Positions 22,322 through 33,109 of a DNA stretch of 35,327 nucleotides are shown here, piece after piece (the first letter of the stretch is position 1; each line of letters starts with the position of its first letter). The notes below the pieces were generated by a model that was not told the DNA's origin, ran no database searches, and saw only the letters and a program-made list of their open reading frames with translations. Made by a program: the position numbers and the translations under genes. Origin of the DNA: Haplomitrium mnioides (Eukaryota; Marchantiophyta; Haplomitriopsida; Calobryales); the NCBI GenBank assembly GCA_049999725.1, contig JBNGIS010016973.1:1-35327 (forward strand), written 5' to 3'.

Positions 22322-22441
22322 CCTCGCCGTCGCTATTGGAACCTCGCCGTCGTTCTTAGACCCTCGCCATTGTTCGCAGACCCTCGCCATCGCTCGCGGA
22401 CCCTTACTGTCATTCGCAGACCCTCGCCGTCGTTCTTCGGA
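22322..22441. repeat. 20-bp minisatellite, six copies, inside block A
   Basis: Six successive 20-mers begin CCTCGCCGTC or close variants (fifth copy CCTTACTGTC) and end in GCAGAC-like sequence. The repeat produces the arginine/glycine-rich minus-strand frames at 22106-22560, which should not be called genes. Confidence 0.85.
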
Positions 22442-22689
22442 ACCCCGCCACAACATCCGCAGCCGCGCCGTCCGACGCCGCCTCGCAAAGGGATAAGCGG
22501 ACCGTCGCCTTGATCGGACTCCGAAGTTGACTTGCGTTGACCGTCTTCCGTGGATGCCACGTCATACGTGAAATAGTTCCTTCACTGAGAAAGAACGTTA
22601 CCTGTTGTCACCGCTTCGGAACCCGCTCGCAATAAGAACTGAGACTCCCCTCGCTTAACTTATCTCTCCGCTTGACATAAGAACTATAG

Positions 22690-23110
22690 CGAGTTCTCTT
22701 TTGATCGCTTTCGAACTTTTAGTGTCGCCCCGTCAAACTTTCGTCCTCTCCATTTCCGAAACTGCGCTATATCACCCTTTCAGCTGCTGGTTGCTCGCTT
22801 CTTCCTCTGGCCGGAACTTCACTTGATCGCCCTTTCGGCCCTCTTGCTTAGCCTCGCAGTTGCATTAAGGAATCCTCCCTGCCGCCAGAATAGTGACAAG
22901 TCACATCTTCGTTTATTTCTGTTTCGCCATCACTTCGGACTCGTCGGACCCGCCTTGGCGGATCCATGTTAAGCAGTCTCCCCATGTCGTAAGAAGGATC
23001 AGAACCCGTTTAACCGGGTTTCCCACTTAGGGTGGCGCAATCCCGTCGATCTTTTCGGACTCCATGGAGCTGCCACATTTCCACAGCGCTCCACGGACTC
23101 CTCGGACCTC
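22690..23110. promoter_or_regulatory. Motif-rich module of block A (shared with block C)
   Basis: Contains TTCGAACTTTT (22710-22720), GTCAAACTTTCG (22732-22743), CTATATCACC near 22768, CTTCGGACTC near 22934 and TTCGGACTCC near 23059, and TAACCGGGTTTCCCACTTAG (23011-23030), in the same order as two modules in block C. Promoter or enhancer function is inferred from conserved order only. Confidence 0.45.
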
Positions 23111-23602
23111 TTCCTTCGTTTTGATTCTTCACCTCGATCGCCCTCGTCTTGGTCCGATTGGATCATCTGGCTTCCGATTATGGAGCGCCTCCTTCCCTTA
23201 TCTCCTGGACGACCCATCGTGGGGCCTCATCCTCCTCAAGTTCATCACACTGCCTCCTTTCTACCTAGCTTCATCCGCAACATTCTCCTTTGCTCCTCGT
23301 TTGTTGTTGTTAGGCAAGTCCTCGCAGTGCTGCAACTTATGTTGCACTCGCGTGATGGCCCTCTACACACATCCGCTCGTCCTCCCCCTCGCCTTTATCC
23401 CTCGTTACTCTTCTTGTGAATCCCTCCTCACCTGATTCCTCTATGATTGTGGCTGGTTCCTTTCTCCTTGAATTCCTCCACGATTGTGGTTGGCTCCGTT
23501 GACCTTTGCTGATCTCCCTTTGATGATCTCCCTGTGACCCATCTGAGTTCCACAAGGCTCCCCCTTGCATTTGCAGGATCAATGATATTCATTGGGGAAA
23601 GC

Positions 23603-23650
23603 AGAAAAGAAAGGAAGAGAAGGGAAAGGAGGGAGAGGAGAGGGGTGCAG
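23603..23650 (+). other. Long polypurine stretch near the end of block A
   Basis: An almost unbroken A/G tract on the plus strand. In an LTR element such tracts prime plus-strand synthesis, but this one lies about 130 bp inside the terminus, so it is not an ordinary PPT. Confidence 0.5.
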
Positions 23651-23783
23651 GATTGGCATAACAACAATAACACAACAAAATGTAGTACAATGCAAAAGGC
23701 TAACACAAACAGAAAGAATTAACTAGGCTAGAGGCTCAGCAATCACAAAGAAAAGAAAAAAACTCAGGCACAACCGGCCGACA

Positions 23784-24671
23784 GATACTCACTATCTTTG
23801 ACCACAAAATGTACTTTAACAAGACTAAAGAATGCATCTTCCTATAACTTTTGTCGAAAGTCATCATTGGTTGGTTCATCAAGATAAAAGATACTAATAT
23901 TTGCAACCTCTAATATATTTAATCAATGATCCGGTCTTCGTAACAATGAATCAAGAATGGTATAGAACCTTCCCAACTTGTGTACTTCAACTTGATATCA
24001 AAGAGCTCTAGTTGATCTTCCCATTGATGACAACGATTTGTCATATTTTCCAAGTGAATTGATTGCAGCAAGGGCTTGTGATTGATACACATAAAGTACA
24101 TGCTTTACTAAAAGATTGTGCCTTCAAACCTTAGTAGCATAAACCATCACCAACTGCTCTCTATCCCTTGTAGAATAATTCCTCTTTGTCGCATTTAGTC
24201 AACGTGGCATGAAGGCAATCAGATGAAATGCGTTCTCAAAATTTTGTTATAACATTGCTCCAATAGCAAAATTAGAGGCATCAAAATCAACTATATAACA
24301 TGCCTTTGGGCTATATGGTTGTGGAATTGGACAAGAAGGCAGTGTCTTTTTGAGTCGTTGAAATGCCCTTTGCTCTTTGGTCATCTATTGAAACTTTGCC
24401 TCTTTGCCTAGCAGATCTATAAGCAGTACAACAATATGAGCATAGTAATGGATGAATCCTTAATAGAAACTTGCTAATCCATTGAAAGCTTGAAAATTCT
24501 TTGCATCCTTTGATGTTGGCCGCTCTATAATAGCTATAACTTCCTCTTTGTTCATCTTGATGCCATCCACATACACTTTATATCCTAGATAAGTCACCTC
24601 TTGCTTCCAAAACTCACACTTAGATTTCTTGCCATAAAACTTCCAATTCTATAGTGTCACGCTCTTCTCCA
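23784..24671 (-). pseudogene. gypsy family I copy 3 RNase H and RT C-part
   Basis: Continuation of copy 3 right of block A. Right to left: YGKKSKCEFWKQEVTYLG (RT thumb/connection, 24590-24640), KDAKNFQAFNGLASFY-GF, KEQRAFQRLKKTL, then RNase H with DFDASNFAIGAML (catalytic Asp, about 24250-24290), MPR-LNATKRNYSTRDREQLV and the LGKYDKSLSS region. The first five bases are the right TSD copy. Several stops. The RT palm and everything upstream are missing because block B starts at about 24672. Confidence 0.85.
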
Positions 24672-26904
24672 TGGCCTAAACTCACGAAGACGTGTTTCCA
24701 GAGAGAAGAGAGCAGCGTACCGTACTAGAGTCTTTTATAAGACGGCTACAGAATGCAGTTTATCGTTTCTACGCACTACTAACAGACCTAAGTGCCGCTT
24801 GGCGGTTTGCACACTCAACGCCAACTCCAAGAAACCACAAACCCACACTCTTTTTTTACTCACAACGTCAGCCCAAACCAAACCCGTTCGGATTGCTCTT
24901 ACTAGCAAGCCATCAATTCTTGTTTGAGATTTGGCTTCAAGACTTCATATATCTATACACTGCCCCAAAAGGAAATAATTACAACACTACACTTATGCAC
25001 ACCACACAAGCTCCTACTCTTGAAACTCTAAAGAGGTTGGCTACTCCAGCACCCTTGCTCTAACTCTCACCGCAACTCTCTTTCTACTCTGCTAAGTCTG
25101 TAATGAATACCTACATTTATAGTACAATAGAGTCTATACCAAATATCTACACTTGTCACACAACAAAAGCAACAAAGCGTTGACAACCAGCAAGCACTCC
25201 AACACCATCAAAATTGCTCCTACGGCACTTTGCGCCTTTGCCCCCCTTCTCACACACCTTGTCTAGAGAGTTTATCCACTTCCATTGCTAAAAAGACTTG
25301 GATTTACTTCCACAAGCTTGAAAGAAGACTTATTTAACTTCAACCCCAAGAAGACAGTCCTCTCGATTGTTGGACAACAAACTCCACCGGAGACCTCAAT
25401 TGAATCTTCTCCGCAGTGCATAGGCACTAATGAGATCACCTCTTGCCTCAACCTTCTTTGAATGCGAAACCAAAAACACCCTCTGAGCACTCTTGGGGTT
25501 GACGTTCTTGCACAAACCAAAGCTAAGATGACACCAAGACTTCCCTTTGGATGCTTCTCACGAATTCCAAGCCGAAAGAATTGCTTGAGCCTCATGCCCA
25601 GCAATTCTTAGCGCCCCTCCAATCCACCTCCACTCTTGATAGCCCTCTCACACAATTTCATTCGCTTCAATTGAAGTGCCACTAGAATCCACTCCCCTAC
25701 CTTTGCTGCTCTCCTTGCACAAGCTCATCAACCACACATCAAGATCAATATCTCAACCTTAGTGCATTGCTAATGACATCAGCCCCTCACACTTCAAAGC
25801 AAGGTTATCTATACCCCCAACTCATATGTCTCTTCTTTGCTTGTTGTTCATCTTGGCCCTTACTTGGAAGTCCCTCCATCGCACGGTAGTGAAGAGCACC
25901 CCGTTGTTATTCAAATATTGTGCAAGTTGTTCACGTAGTGACACATGTCTTGAGGCCACCAAAGATCAACCCTTTGATAGAATTGACCCTAGAAAGAACA
26001 TCAAACTAACCTGATAAACTTGATTGGACTGGCCCAATAAACTTGATTGGACCAAGTAGGTGACAACAGATCCGATAAGCAATGACTTGATCTGATTATT
26101 GACTTTTTTTTTATAGAGCACGGCCTAATGCCATCTTCTATGAGGAAGTTGGACCGTCACGCCTAATCAAAAAAGGACACTCCCGTACAATCAACTTTGT
26201 AGCTTGACCAGACTCAATAGAAACCAAAAAAAAAACCATGATAGAAAGATGGGATTGAAAGGACTAAACTTGTTAGACTCCAATCAGACCCGGTAGCACC
26301 TGATAGATCCGAGCATACTCTGGAACCTTGTGTTGTTGCTACCTTCTGAAGGACGTTGCATCCTTAGTTCTGTCTTGTTCCTTTCAATTAAAATTACACT
26401 AAGAGTGCCTTCTTGTCCTCATTTTATCCAACCATGCCCCAACCCCAAGAGTTGAGAATGGAGAATGTAGCACTCTACATTGTCTTAGGCTCTCTTTTTG
26501 CCTTTGAATCATCGATTATATCTCTGCTCCTCTAGTCTCCATCCCTTGGCCATGAATCCTATCCCCTCAAGGTCGCTCTAGCCTTAGCTTCCTGGTGAGT
26601 CCTTCCACAATGTCTCTAGAGAGCATCCTGCTCCTTCCATCATCCCACTTTTTCTCTCTTCATTCCAATACCCTCATTGATGAGTAGTCAAGTGCTCCCT
26701 TACTCTAGATTGAATATCTTTAGTACCATGATGTCATTGGAATAGCTACATGCCCAAAAACATAGAAACAAATTGGTGATGCTTCTAAACAAAGCTTGCG
26801 AAATTTCTCATAGTGCCTCAAATCACCAACTGACATGACTCCTTTTCTAATTGTGAAGTGATCCCACAAACATCATCCTCATGTTGGTTGTCTTCCATGC
26901 TACT
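24672..26904. repeat. Block B: LTR-like noncoding region related to block A
   Basis: 25285-25660 aligns by eye with block A 21205-21625: GAAGACAGTCCTCTCGA, CGCAGTGCATAGGCACTAA against CGCAGCGCGCAGGCACTAA, TCTCACGAATTC, CGAAAGAATT, GCGCCCCTCCA-TCCACCTCCAC. Many CG in A are TG or CA here. No coding domain is seen, and the 123-codon plus frame at 24692-25063 has no recognisable content. B lies directly 3' (minus sense) of the family III gypsy, after a purine-rich tract, so all or part may be its 3' LTR. The left edge truncates copy 3 RT. Sequence 25990-26904 has no visible counterpart in A. Confidence 0.55.
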
Positions 26905-26931
26905 GCGCACTCTCTCACTTCCACTTCTCCT
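26905..26931 (-). other. Candidate polypurine tract of gypsy family III
   Basis: The minus strand reads GTAGGAGAAGTGGAAGTGAG and continues GAGAGTG, about 70 bp downstream of the last integrase codons. Location and composition fit a PPT abutting a 3' LTR that starts near 26904. Confidence 0.45.
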
Positions 26932-27002
26932 ACAAAAACACTACCTATTCTCATGTGGTATAACTTTGTAGCTGAATACTCCTTGTACACGCGTCGAGAC
27001 TC

Positions 27003-28110
27003 TTAGTAAGTTGTCATCGGCTCCCCTCTATCTTCTTCTTTATTTACATACCTCTTCAAGCAATCATAATGTACCCTATTAGTGATCCCTTCCAAGGTCT
27101 CCAACTTTGCGGACCTATTATGATGAAGCCTCTTGAGCACAAATGGTCCTCTCCACTTGGTGTGCAGCTTCTCTGAAAAATGTACAAACCTGCTTTCGTA
27201 CAACAATACCAGATCCCCCTCTTTAATGTCTATTGGCTTATATTGCCTCTTCCGCAACTCTTGTTGGTGCTCTACTTAGTCTTGGGCTCATTCCCAAATC
27301 TCCTCTTACGCCTCCAGCTGATGAAGTTGTTCTACTTTGCTCTTGTCCTCCACTAGCCTCTTTTCCTCCAATACCCTCATCATTGACACCTCGAATTCCA
27401 CCGGTACTAATGCATGATGTCTGAAGACAAGGAAGTAGGGGCAGTGACCTATTGTGGTCTTGTGGGCCATATTGTAGGTGTGCGTGGCTGTTAGCAGCTT
27501 TAGGTCCCAATTCGCCATGTTGGCCGATACGGTCTTGCTGAGAATCTTGCCCATGATCCTGTTGGCCATTTATGTGAGCCCACTGATCTTTAAGTGATAA
27601 GTTGTTGTACGGCGATCCTTGATCAAGTAGTTGCTCGTCAAATCTTTGATCACCTCATTGATGAAATGTGGACATTCGTCACCAACTCCAATGGTGCCCC
27701 GAACTTGCAAAACATATGCTCGTATAGGAAGGCTTCCACCGTTATGGCATCATCTTTTTGGGTGACCCTTGCTTCAACCCACTTGGTGGCGTAATCTATA
27801 GCCAAAAGAATGTACTTGTTTCTCCGACATGTGGGTGGCGTAATCGGCCTAATAAAGTATGCCTCACTTCTCAAAGGGTGCCAAGGGGATGATCAGAACT
27901 AACGGGTGATGCTAAGAGGCCGCAGGTTTCCTCGACCTCTAACAAGAGTCACACCTTTTCACAAAGAAGTGGACATCATTGTGTAGAGTCGACTACCAAT
28001 AGTCTACGTCCAATACCTTGCGCGTTGTGGTATCGGATGTGAAGTGTCCTCCCACTTCTTCTCCATGCATTTCCCTTGTCACCACTGTAGCCTAGTCTCA
28101 TTGTAGAAAC
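27003..28110 (-). pseudogene. gypsy family III integrase
   Basis: Right to left: a zinc-binding region with all four ligands at about 27935-28075 (MHGEEVGGHF, then RCDSC), followed by the core at 27650-27874 (NKYILLAIDYATKWVEA, EHMFCKFGAPLELVT). The second catalytic Asp motif (SDxGxHF in relatives) is TNVHISS, so catalysis is lost. Next come NWDLKLLTATHTYNMAHKTTIG at 27306-27569 and the C-terminal region with EGDLVLLYESR, KLHTKWRGPFVLKR and GITNRVHYDCLKRYV (27003-27257). The tail frame is clean for 84 codons. Frame changes separate the pieces. Confidence 0.88.
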
Positions 28111-28720
28111 CTCTTGATCATATCTCCCATCTCCTACTTGTGTAGCACCTTTCTCACCATCAAATATGACTTACTTTTTAGAGAAAGGCTGTTGTTGCCT
28201 TTGGTAATCAAGACTGTTGTTGCCTTTGGTAATCAGGTGAAAAGAAGAAATTGGATGATATCAACATACTCCGTAGGCTTTCCTTCTTCGACATGAAACA
28301 AATTCTCACCTGGGAAGCCATCATCCACTCCTACTATGTTGATTGGCTTGTCCATCCAAGATAAGACATCGACATTGTTGTGCTTCTCTCCTGGTTTGAT
28401 CCGCCTCTCAAAACTGAACTCCTGCAAGAGGACCATCCACCTTGTAATCCTCCTCGTCACATCAAGTTTATTCACTATATATTTAAGTGCATTGTGATAT
28501 GTATAAAAGATCACTTTGTAATGAAGGAGATAATGCTGAATTTCTTCAACAAGTAGATGATCCCCAATGCCTCTAGATCGGTGGTGGAATAATTCTTCTC
28601 TACAGAAGACAACAACCTAGTTGCAAAGTTAATGGGATGATCTTTGCCTTTCTCATCCAGCCGACTGAGCATGGCTCCTATACAAAAGCCCAACACGTCA
28701 ATCATGACATGGAATTCCTT
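28111..28720 (-). pseudogene. gypsy family III RNase H
   Basis: Two adjoining frames. 28511-28705: GFCIGAMLSRLDEKGKDHPI, then FATRLLSSVEKNYSTTDLEAL (catalytic Glu region). 28233-28514: YTYHNALKYIVNKLDV (Asp-His of relatives changed to Tyr-His), RRITRWMVLLQEFSFERRIK and NNVDVLSWMDKP, the conserved ADxLSR end. The sequence is relatively well preserved, but a catalytic aspartate is substituted. The tail from 28111 to 28232 is linker to integrase. Confidence 0.87.
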
Positions 28721-29760
28721 CCTCTAACTAGGAAGCATGAGCACTGGTGCACTCGTCAGTTGCTTCTTCAACTCATGGAAGTTGGACAGCCTCTCAAAAC
28801 TGGGCTCATGGTCACTACCCCCTTTTGTCTTTCTGTGAGAAGTAAGGTTATTAAGACAAACTAGGCAATGAATCTCCGGTAGTAGCCCACACACCCCATG
28901 AAACCTTGCACCTCCTTCAGATTGGTGGGGAAGGACACTCTCATTTAGACGCTAACCTTCTCCTAGTCTACCTCGATGCTCTAGTTGGATATTCTGTTAC
29001 CTAGGAGCACCCCTTCCTTCACTCCAAAGAAGCATTTCTCCAGATGCAATGGCAATCCAATCTCCCGACAACCTTGCAAAGTTAGCCTCACATCTCGCTC
29101 ATGGTCATAGATCTTTCCGTACACCACAAAATCATAAATGAAGATCTCCAAAATTTTTCTCAAGTAGTCGTGCAAGATATTCATCATCATCCTTGAAATG
29201 TTCTAGGTGCATTGCAAAGTCTGAAGAGCATCTTGCGTAAGGCAACACCCCCCCCCCCCCCCCCCTGCGCCCCCCCTCTTCTCAAAAAAATGTTGTGGTG
29301 AATGTCGTTTCAATTGACCCTCCTCTCTGATCTAGATATGATTGTGTCTTGAGTACCCATCCATGAAGCTATATACCTCCTACTTGGCCACTAAGTCCAA
29401 CACCTTGTCTATGAACGACAAAAGGTAATGATCCTTCTTTGTTGCCTCATTCAGCTTTCAAAAATCTGGGTATACTTGGATCTTTTGTTTTCCATCTAGC
29501 CCTATTTTCTAAGGCACCACCACTAATGGAAACACCCATTTGCTATTCAACACCAAGTAGATAAAACCAGCCTCCAACGACTTGTCAACCTCCTCCTTCA
29601 CCATCGGTGAGAATTTGAGATTTATATGATATTGATGCTGCCTCATTGGCACAACTGTGGGTTCTAGATCGATACAATGCTCTCCCAATTCTCTTGGGAC
29701 TCGTTTCAAGTCAGCATAGCTCCAAGCAAAGACGTCAGTGAATTTTGTGAGGGTCTAAAT
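28721..29760 (-). pseudogene. gypsy family III reverse transcriptase
   Basis: Right to left: FTDVFAWSYADLKRVPREL (about 29690-29745), VPMRQHQYHINLKFSPMV, EEVDKSLEAGFIYLVLNSKW (29509-29709), then a damaged palm with the C-rich tract at 29248-29276. Next is FIYDFVVYGKIYDHERDVRL at about 29080-29140, where the family YxDD/FIDDF motif has its first Asp changed to Tyr. LEKCFFGVKEGVLLG and, near 28890-28930, FPTNLKEVQGF-GCVGYYRRFI follow, the connection motif. At least two frame changes and loss of a catalytic residue make it inactive. Confidence 0.87.
29248..29276. repeat. Poly-C tract inside family III RT
   Basis: Eighteen C from 29248 to 29265, then TGCG, then seven C (29270-29276). It falls in the RT palm region, where no such low-complexity sequence belongs. 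Length is likely polymorphic or assembly-sensitive. Confidence 0.9.
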
Positions 29761-30332
29761 CGGAGCTTCCTCTCCGACCACAAGTAATCCCACTCCTACT
29801 TGGAATTTTTGGCCCTCATGTACAACCACCTCTTTATGTTGGGTTGTCCTTAACACTGCCACTTCATTCCTCCCAAGCGAGCTATCCTCATCCTTCAATG
29901 ATACCAAACGCACTCCTTCTTGCACCAGGTTGAATTTAAAGGTTTCATCCTTGTCTCACTTCCGCTTTCTTCTTGAGAGTGTGTGTGGGTTGGTCCAGAC
30001 TTCTTTTTTAGCTCAGGTCAAGCCATCTTATTCCTCTCAACCACCACAACAATCTTATCTGCACCAAATTCTACTGCCATGCTCCTCATCAACTCTATAT
30101 GGTTGAATGCCACCACACCCTCCCCCAATAGGTCTTCTGTAGACTTATTGACCATTTGAACCCAATAATAACACTTTGATTCCTCCTCCTCTGCCAGCTA
30201 TTCAATGTTGTACTCCTCCTTGACTTGCATCTCCCCCTGGTGCGACACTAATCTATAGTAGACTATTGTCTTATCGTGACCAAACACCAGAGTAGAATTT
30301 CCCCAACTGTGCAAGACTTGGGCCATATATAG
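29761..30332 (-). pseudogene. gypsy family III PR-RT linker
   Basis: Readable minus-strand pieces: YDKTIVYYRLVSHQGEMQVK near 30230-30280, MVNKSTEDLLGEGVVAFNHI near 30110-30160, GQKFQVGVGLLVVGEEAPI near 29765-29815. Similar acidic linkers lie between protease and RT in this gypsy class. No catalytic motif. Confidence 0.65.
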
Positions 30333-30809
30333 TCAAGGTCTTCCAATAAAAACATGATAAGAAGAGGCCCGTGTTGGCCGCATCACTAGGTATTTCAACC
30401 TAAATTCTTTGTTGCCAATGGTGGTGGGTACTTGCAATAGAGCTCCCAAAGGCCTCACCCGCGACCCATCAGCCAACCTTATGATTTGAGTAGTGGGTTG
30501 GAAATCCTTGAATCCCAATCAATGTGCAGTCTCCTCAATCATGATGTTGACGTCTACTCATCCATATACTTGCACCATCGAGAGTGTATATCTGACGATT
30601 TGAATGTCAATTTTGGAGGCTCCATTGTCTTCGTACATCAATCTTAGATCGGCTTGCGCACCTACCCGCGGTAGCCTTTTCCACATCTTAGATCCCATCA
30701 GCAGCTCTTTCAACTGTCTTCTATACAACGGGCCATCTTTGATCAAGTGCCCCATCGTGGCTGTGACTAGGCAATCTCGAACATTTGCTTAAATGTTGTA
30801 TGGAATAGG
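30333..30809 (-). pseudogene. gypsy family III protease
   Basis: Two open pieces in one frame (30558-30755 and 30333-30518). They carry MGHLIKDGPLYRRQLKELL, GASKIDIQIV, then the active-site region VYG-VDVNIMIEETAH, in which a stop replaces part of the D-S-G motif (relatives D-x-G-A-x-V-N-I-M). IRLADGSRVRPLGALLQVPT and YHVFIGRP, the conserved LGRPWL end, follow. The same reading frame resumes right of block C at 34488, which shows that gag-PR was once continuous. Confidence 0.85.
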
Positions 30810-30814
30810 CTTCA
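30810..30814. repeat. Target-site duplication (left), cttca
   Basis: cttca lies directly left of block C and again at 34488-34492. Confidence 0.85.
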
Positions 30815-31487
30815 TGTCGTAGCACAGCAGCAACACTCCAACCCCAAGAAACAACAACCCAAGATCGAACCACGCAAGATCTATATAGAAATCTGCTCTT
30901 AATCCACTTTTACCAACTTTCCAGGTTCTTTAAAGAGTTTTGAAACTGCACTCTATCAATTTAGAGATGGACCTCTCTCCACTCTAGGACTGACAACCTT
31001 TCTCCACAAAACCAAACACATAAACTACTACTACTACTATAATAGAACAAAAACCAAGAATTACTCAAATTGTATGACTAACACTTCTAGTACAAGAAAG
31101 CTGCTGTACAGGCTGATTTTAAACAGAAGCTGAATCAGAGAAATTCATAAGCAACCAGTTTCCCAACTTGCTAGGAACTCTCAAACCAACACTCCAGGGC
31201 CTACCTTCATTACAACATCTCACTTCCCTCAAACTAGATACTCAAGCCACTCCAACCCAATATATCCCAGAGCTTGATGCTGAGAGCTCAGCTATGGAAC
31301 GACCCTCCTGATCTCACATCCAACTGCTGTTCCTCCAACCACCCACTACTCTGTTTATTTGTTGAAATGCCCACCTGTTTCATAGGCACACACAATCCTG
31401 AGCACTCCTTGCTCTACTGCAACCCACCAACTAGTATCCACTGACTGATTGACCACAGCAGGTTCTCTCCTTAAAAATTTAACAATC

Positions 31488-31508
31488 ACAGAACAGAACA
31501 GAACAGAA
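31488..31508. repeat. Short CAGAA pentamer repeat
   Basis: The ACAGA/CAGAA pentamer is repeated about four times in a row within block C. It is minor and resembles a single ACAGAAC-like word in block A near 20991. Confidence 0.6.
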
Positions 31509-32039
31509 CTTAAAGCAGAATTGATTTGCCACTAAACCTCCCACAGATTTACAACCTGGAACTCAGAACCCAAGCCCACCAGCAGGACACACTCAAGCAC
31601 CTCCTGACATACACTCCTCTAATGCTACCTGACTGCTTCTTCAATTGCAAACCTGCAAAACATTCACCAACCATCTCTAACTGCAAATCCTTGTTCCTTC
31701 CTCAAACTGCTCCTCATGAATCTGCAATCAACAACTTGAGTAGGGGACCTCACAGACATGAACTCTATGTATATTTCTTGAAGCATACATGTACAATGAG
31801 ACTAACCAGCAAAACAGGAACTCGCCAACAGGCTTGTACTCCCTGTCATGCTCAACTGACAATAACAGTCATTCTAATTCCAATTCAAACTAACTTGCTT
31901 CCCTACACGCTAACTTCTTTACACTAAATTTACAATAAGAACTAACAACTCACAAACCGTTCTTAAAGTAAATAACTCATTTACACTAGTTTACACAGAC
32001 TTCGCTCGTCATAAGAACTAACTACTAACAATTGTTCCT

Positions 32040-32560
32040 ATGCTAACTTTCGAACTTTCACTAACTCTTCCTCTTCAACTTCAAACTTTTCAACTTCTGC
32101 AGAGTAGTCGTTTCGTCCTTTCCGAACTTTCGAACTTTCGGTTTGACTTCCACACCGAAACCATAACAAATCATTAATTCGCCATTCAAACTCTTCTCCT
32201 CATGCACCTTCCTTTTCCCCGCAAAAAACACCAATAAGTCGTCATTTCTTATATCACTATTTCGCCAATATCGAGCCCGTTGATCTCCTCGGAAAGCAAC
32301 CTTCCTAACCGGTGCTCCCCACTTCGTAATCTCATCGGAACCATTTAAACCGGGGTGTCCCACTTCGAATCCCCACACGGACACAAAACTAAATCCCCCG
32401 TAACCGGGGCTCCCCACTTCGGAAAGCAAATCGGAATCCCCTTAACTAGGGTTCCCCACAACGTAACGCAAAGTTCCGAAGCCTTCTTCGGACTCACAGA
32501 CTCTCCTTCACGGACCACACTTCACGGACTACACTTCACTTCACGGAACACGCTTACGCT
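32040..32560. promoter_or_regulatory. Block C motif array 1
   Basis: TTCGAACTTTC at 32049-32059 and 32129-32139, with TCCGAACTTTC at 32121-32131. TATATCACTATTTCG lies near 32250-32266. Four ACCGG/TCCCCACTT modules follow at 32307-32326, 32348-32367, 32402-32422 and 32442-32463. CTTCGGACTC is near 32486, then three TTCACGGA(C/A) units at about 32510-32550. The order is repeated in array 2 and in block A. Regulatory role inferred. Confidence 0.5.
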
Positions 32561-33109
32561 CACTTCCAATTTCTTTCTCATCCCCTTAAAATTTCCAATT
32601 CCTTCCGATTACAGCACAAATTCCGTCGGTCGATCACTCCCTCACAACTGATCGATCCTTGCTCAACATTTCTCACCTTATTCCCCGCATTGAGCTCTTA
32701 CGCATGACCATTCTTCACCTCAATCCGTAAAGCTCTTCAATACTCGTCATTCAAACTTCCAACACAAAATTCGATTCCGCAACACCGCCATACATTCGAA
32801 TTTCCAATGCAGCCTTATTCAATTGGTTGCAACATTCTTTTAGCTTCCAACGCCCAACAGGTAAAAAATTTCTCCTTCACAACTTTTTTCCTTCAATTCG
32901 CAACAGGAACTTGCATGGATCAGTTCGCAACATTCATTCGATTCCTTTCGAATCATCCTTCACTTGAATCAATCACAAACTTATCATTCAATCTCCATTC
33001 TTCGATTCAACCATCTTTAATTCCACAGGAAAGCCAATCGATCTCATCATAAGCTCGATGTGAAAACAACAACTCGCCTTCGAAATCAGATCCTCGAATT
33101 TTCTGAACC

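Larger units (their letters stand above)
20383..23783. mobile_element. Block A: 3.4-kb noncoding LTR-type insertion (probable giant solo LTR)
   Basis: Begins TGTCAACC and ends GGCCGACA, with 5-bp TSD gatac on both sides. The ends form a short imperfect inverted repeat (TGTCnnCC/GGnnGACA), as LTRs do. The 3401-bp interior is GC- and CpG-rich, unlike its surroundings, and has no gag, PR, RT, RNase H or IN motif on either strand. Open frames of 70-123 codons are explained by composition. I found no second copy of its own termini inside, so two LTRs are not evident; a solo LTR or a non-autonomous element with unresolved structure is most likely. It shares a motif array with block C and a 0.5-kb stretch with block B. 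Orientation is unknown. Confidence 0.85.

Noticed and set aside
22106-22560. Overlapping minus-strand frames of 116 and 75 codons, rich in Arg and Gly
   Set aside because: Produced by the 20-bp GC-rich minisatellite and surrounding CpG-rich sequence; no domain, and the repeat period is not a multiple of three.
21721-23435. Plus-strand frames of 105 codons (21721-22038) and 123 codons (23064-23435) in block A
   Set aside because: Open because GC-rich DNA has few stop codons; no recognisable motif and no coding-like continuity.
24692-25063. 123-codon plus-strand frame at the left of block B
   Set aside because: No recognisable content; adjacent sequence is LTR-like and noncoding.
31526-31927. 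133-codon plus-strand frame in block C
   Set aside because: Ser/Thr/Pro/Leu-biased, matches no family I know, and lies inside a noncoding LTR-type insertion.
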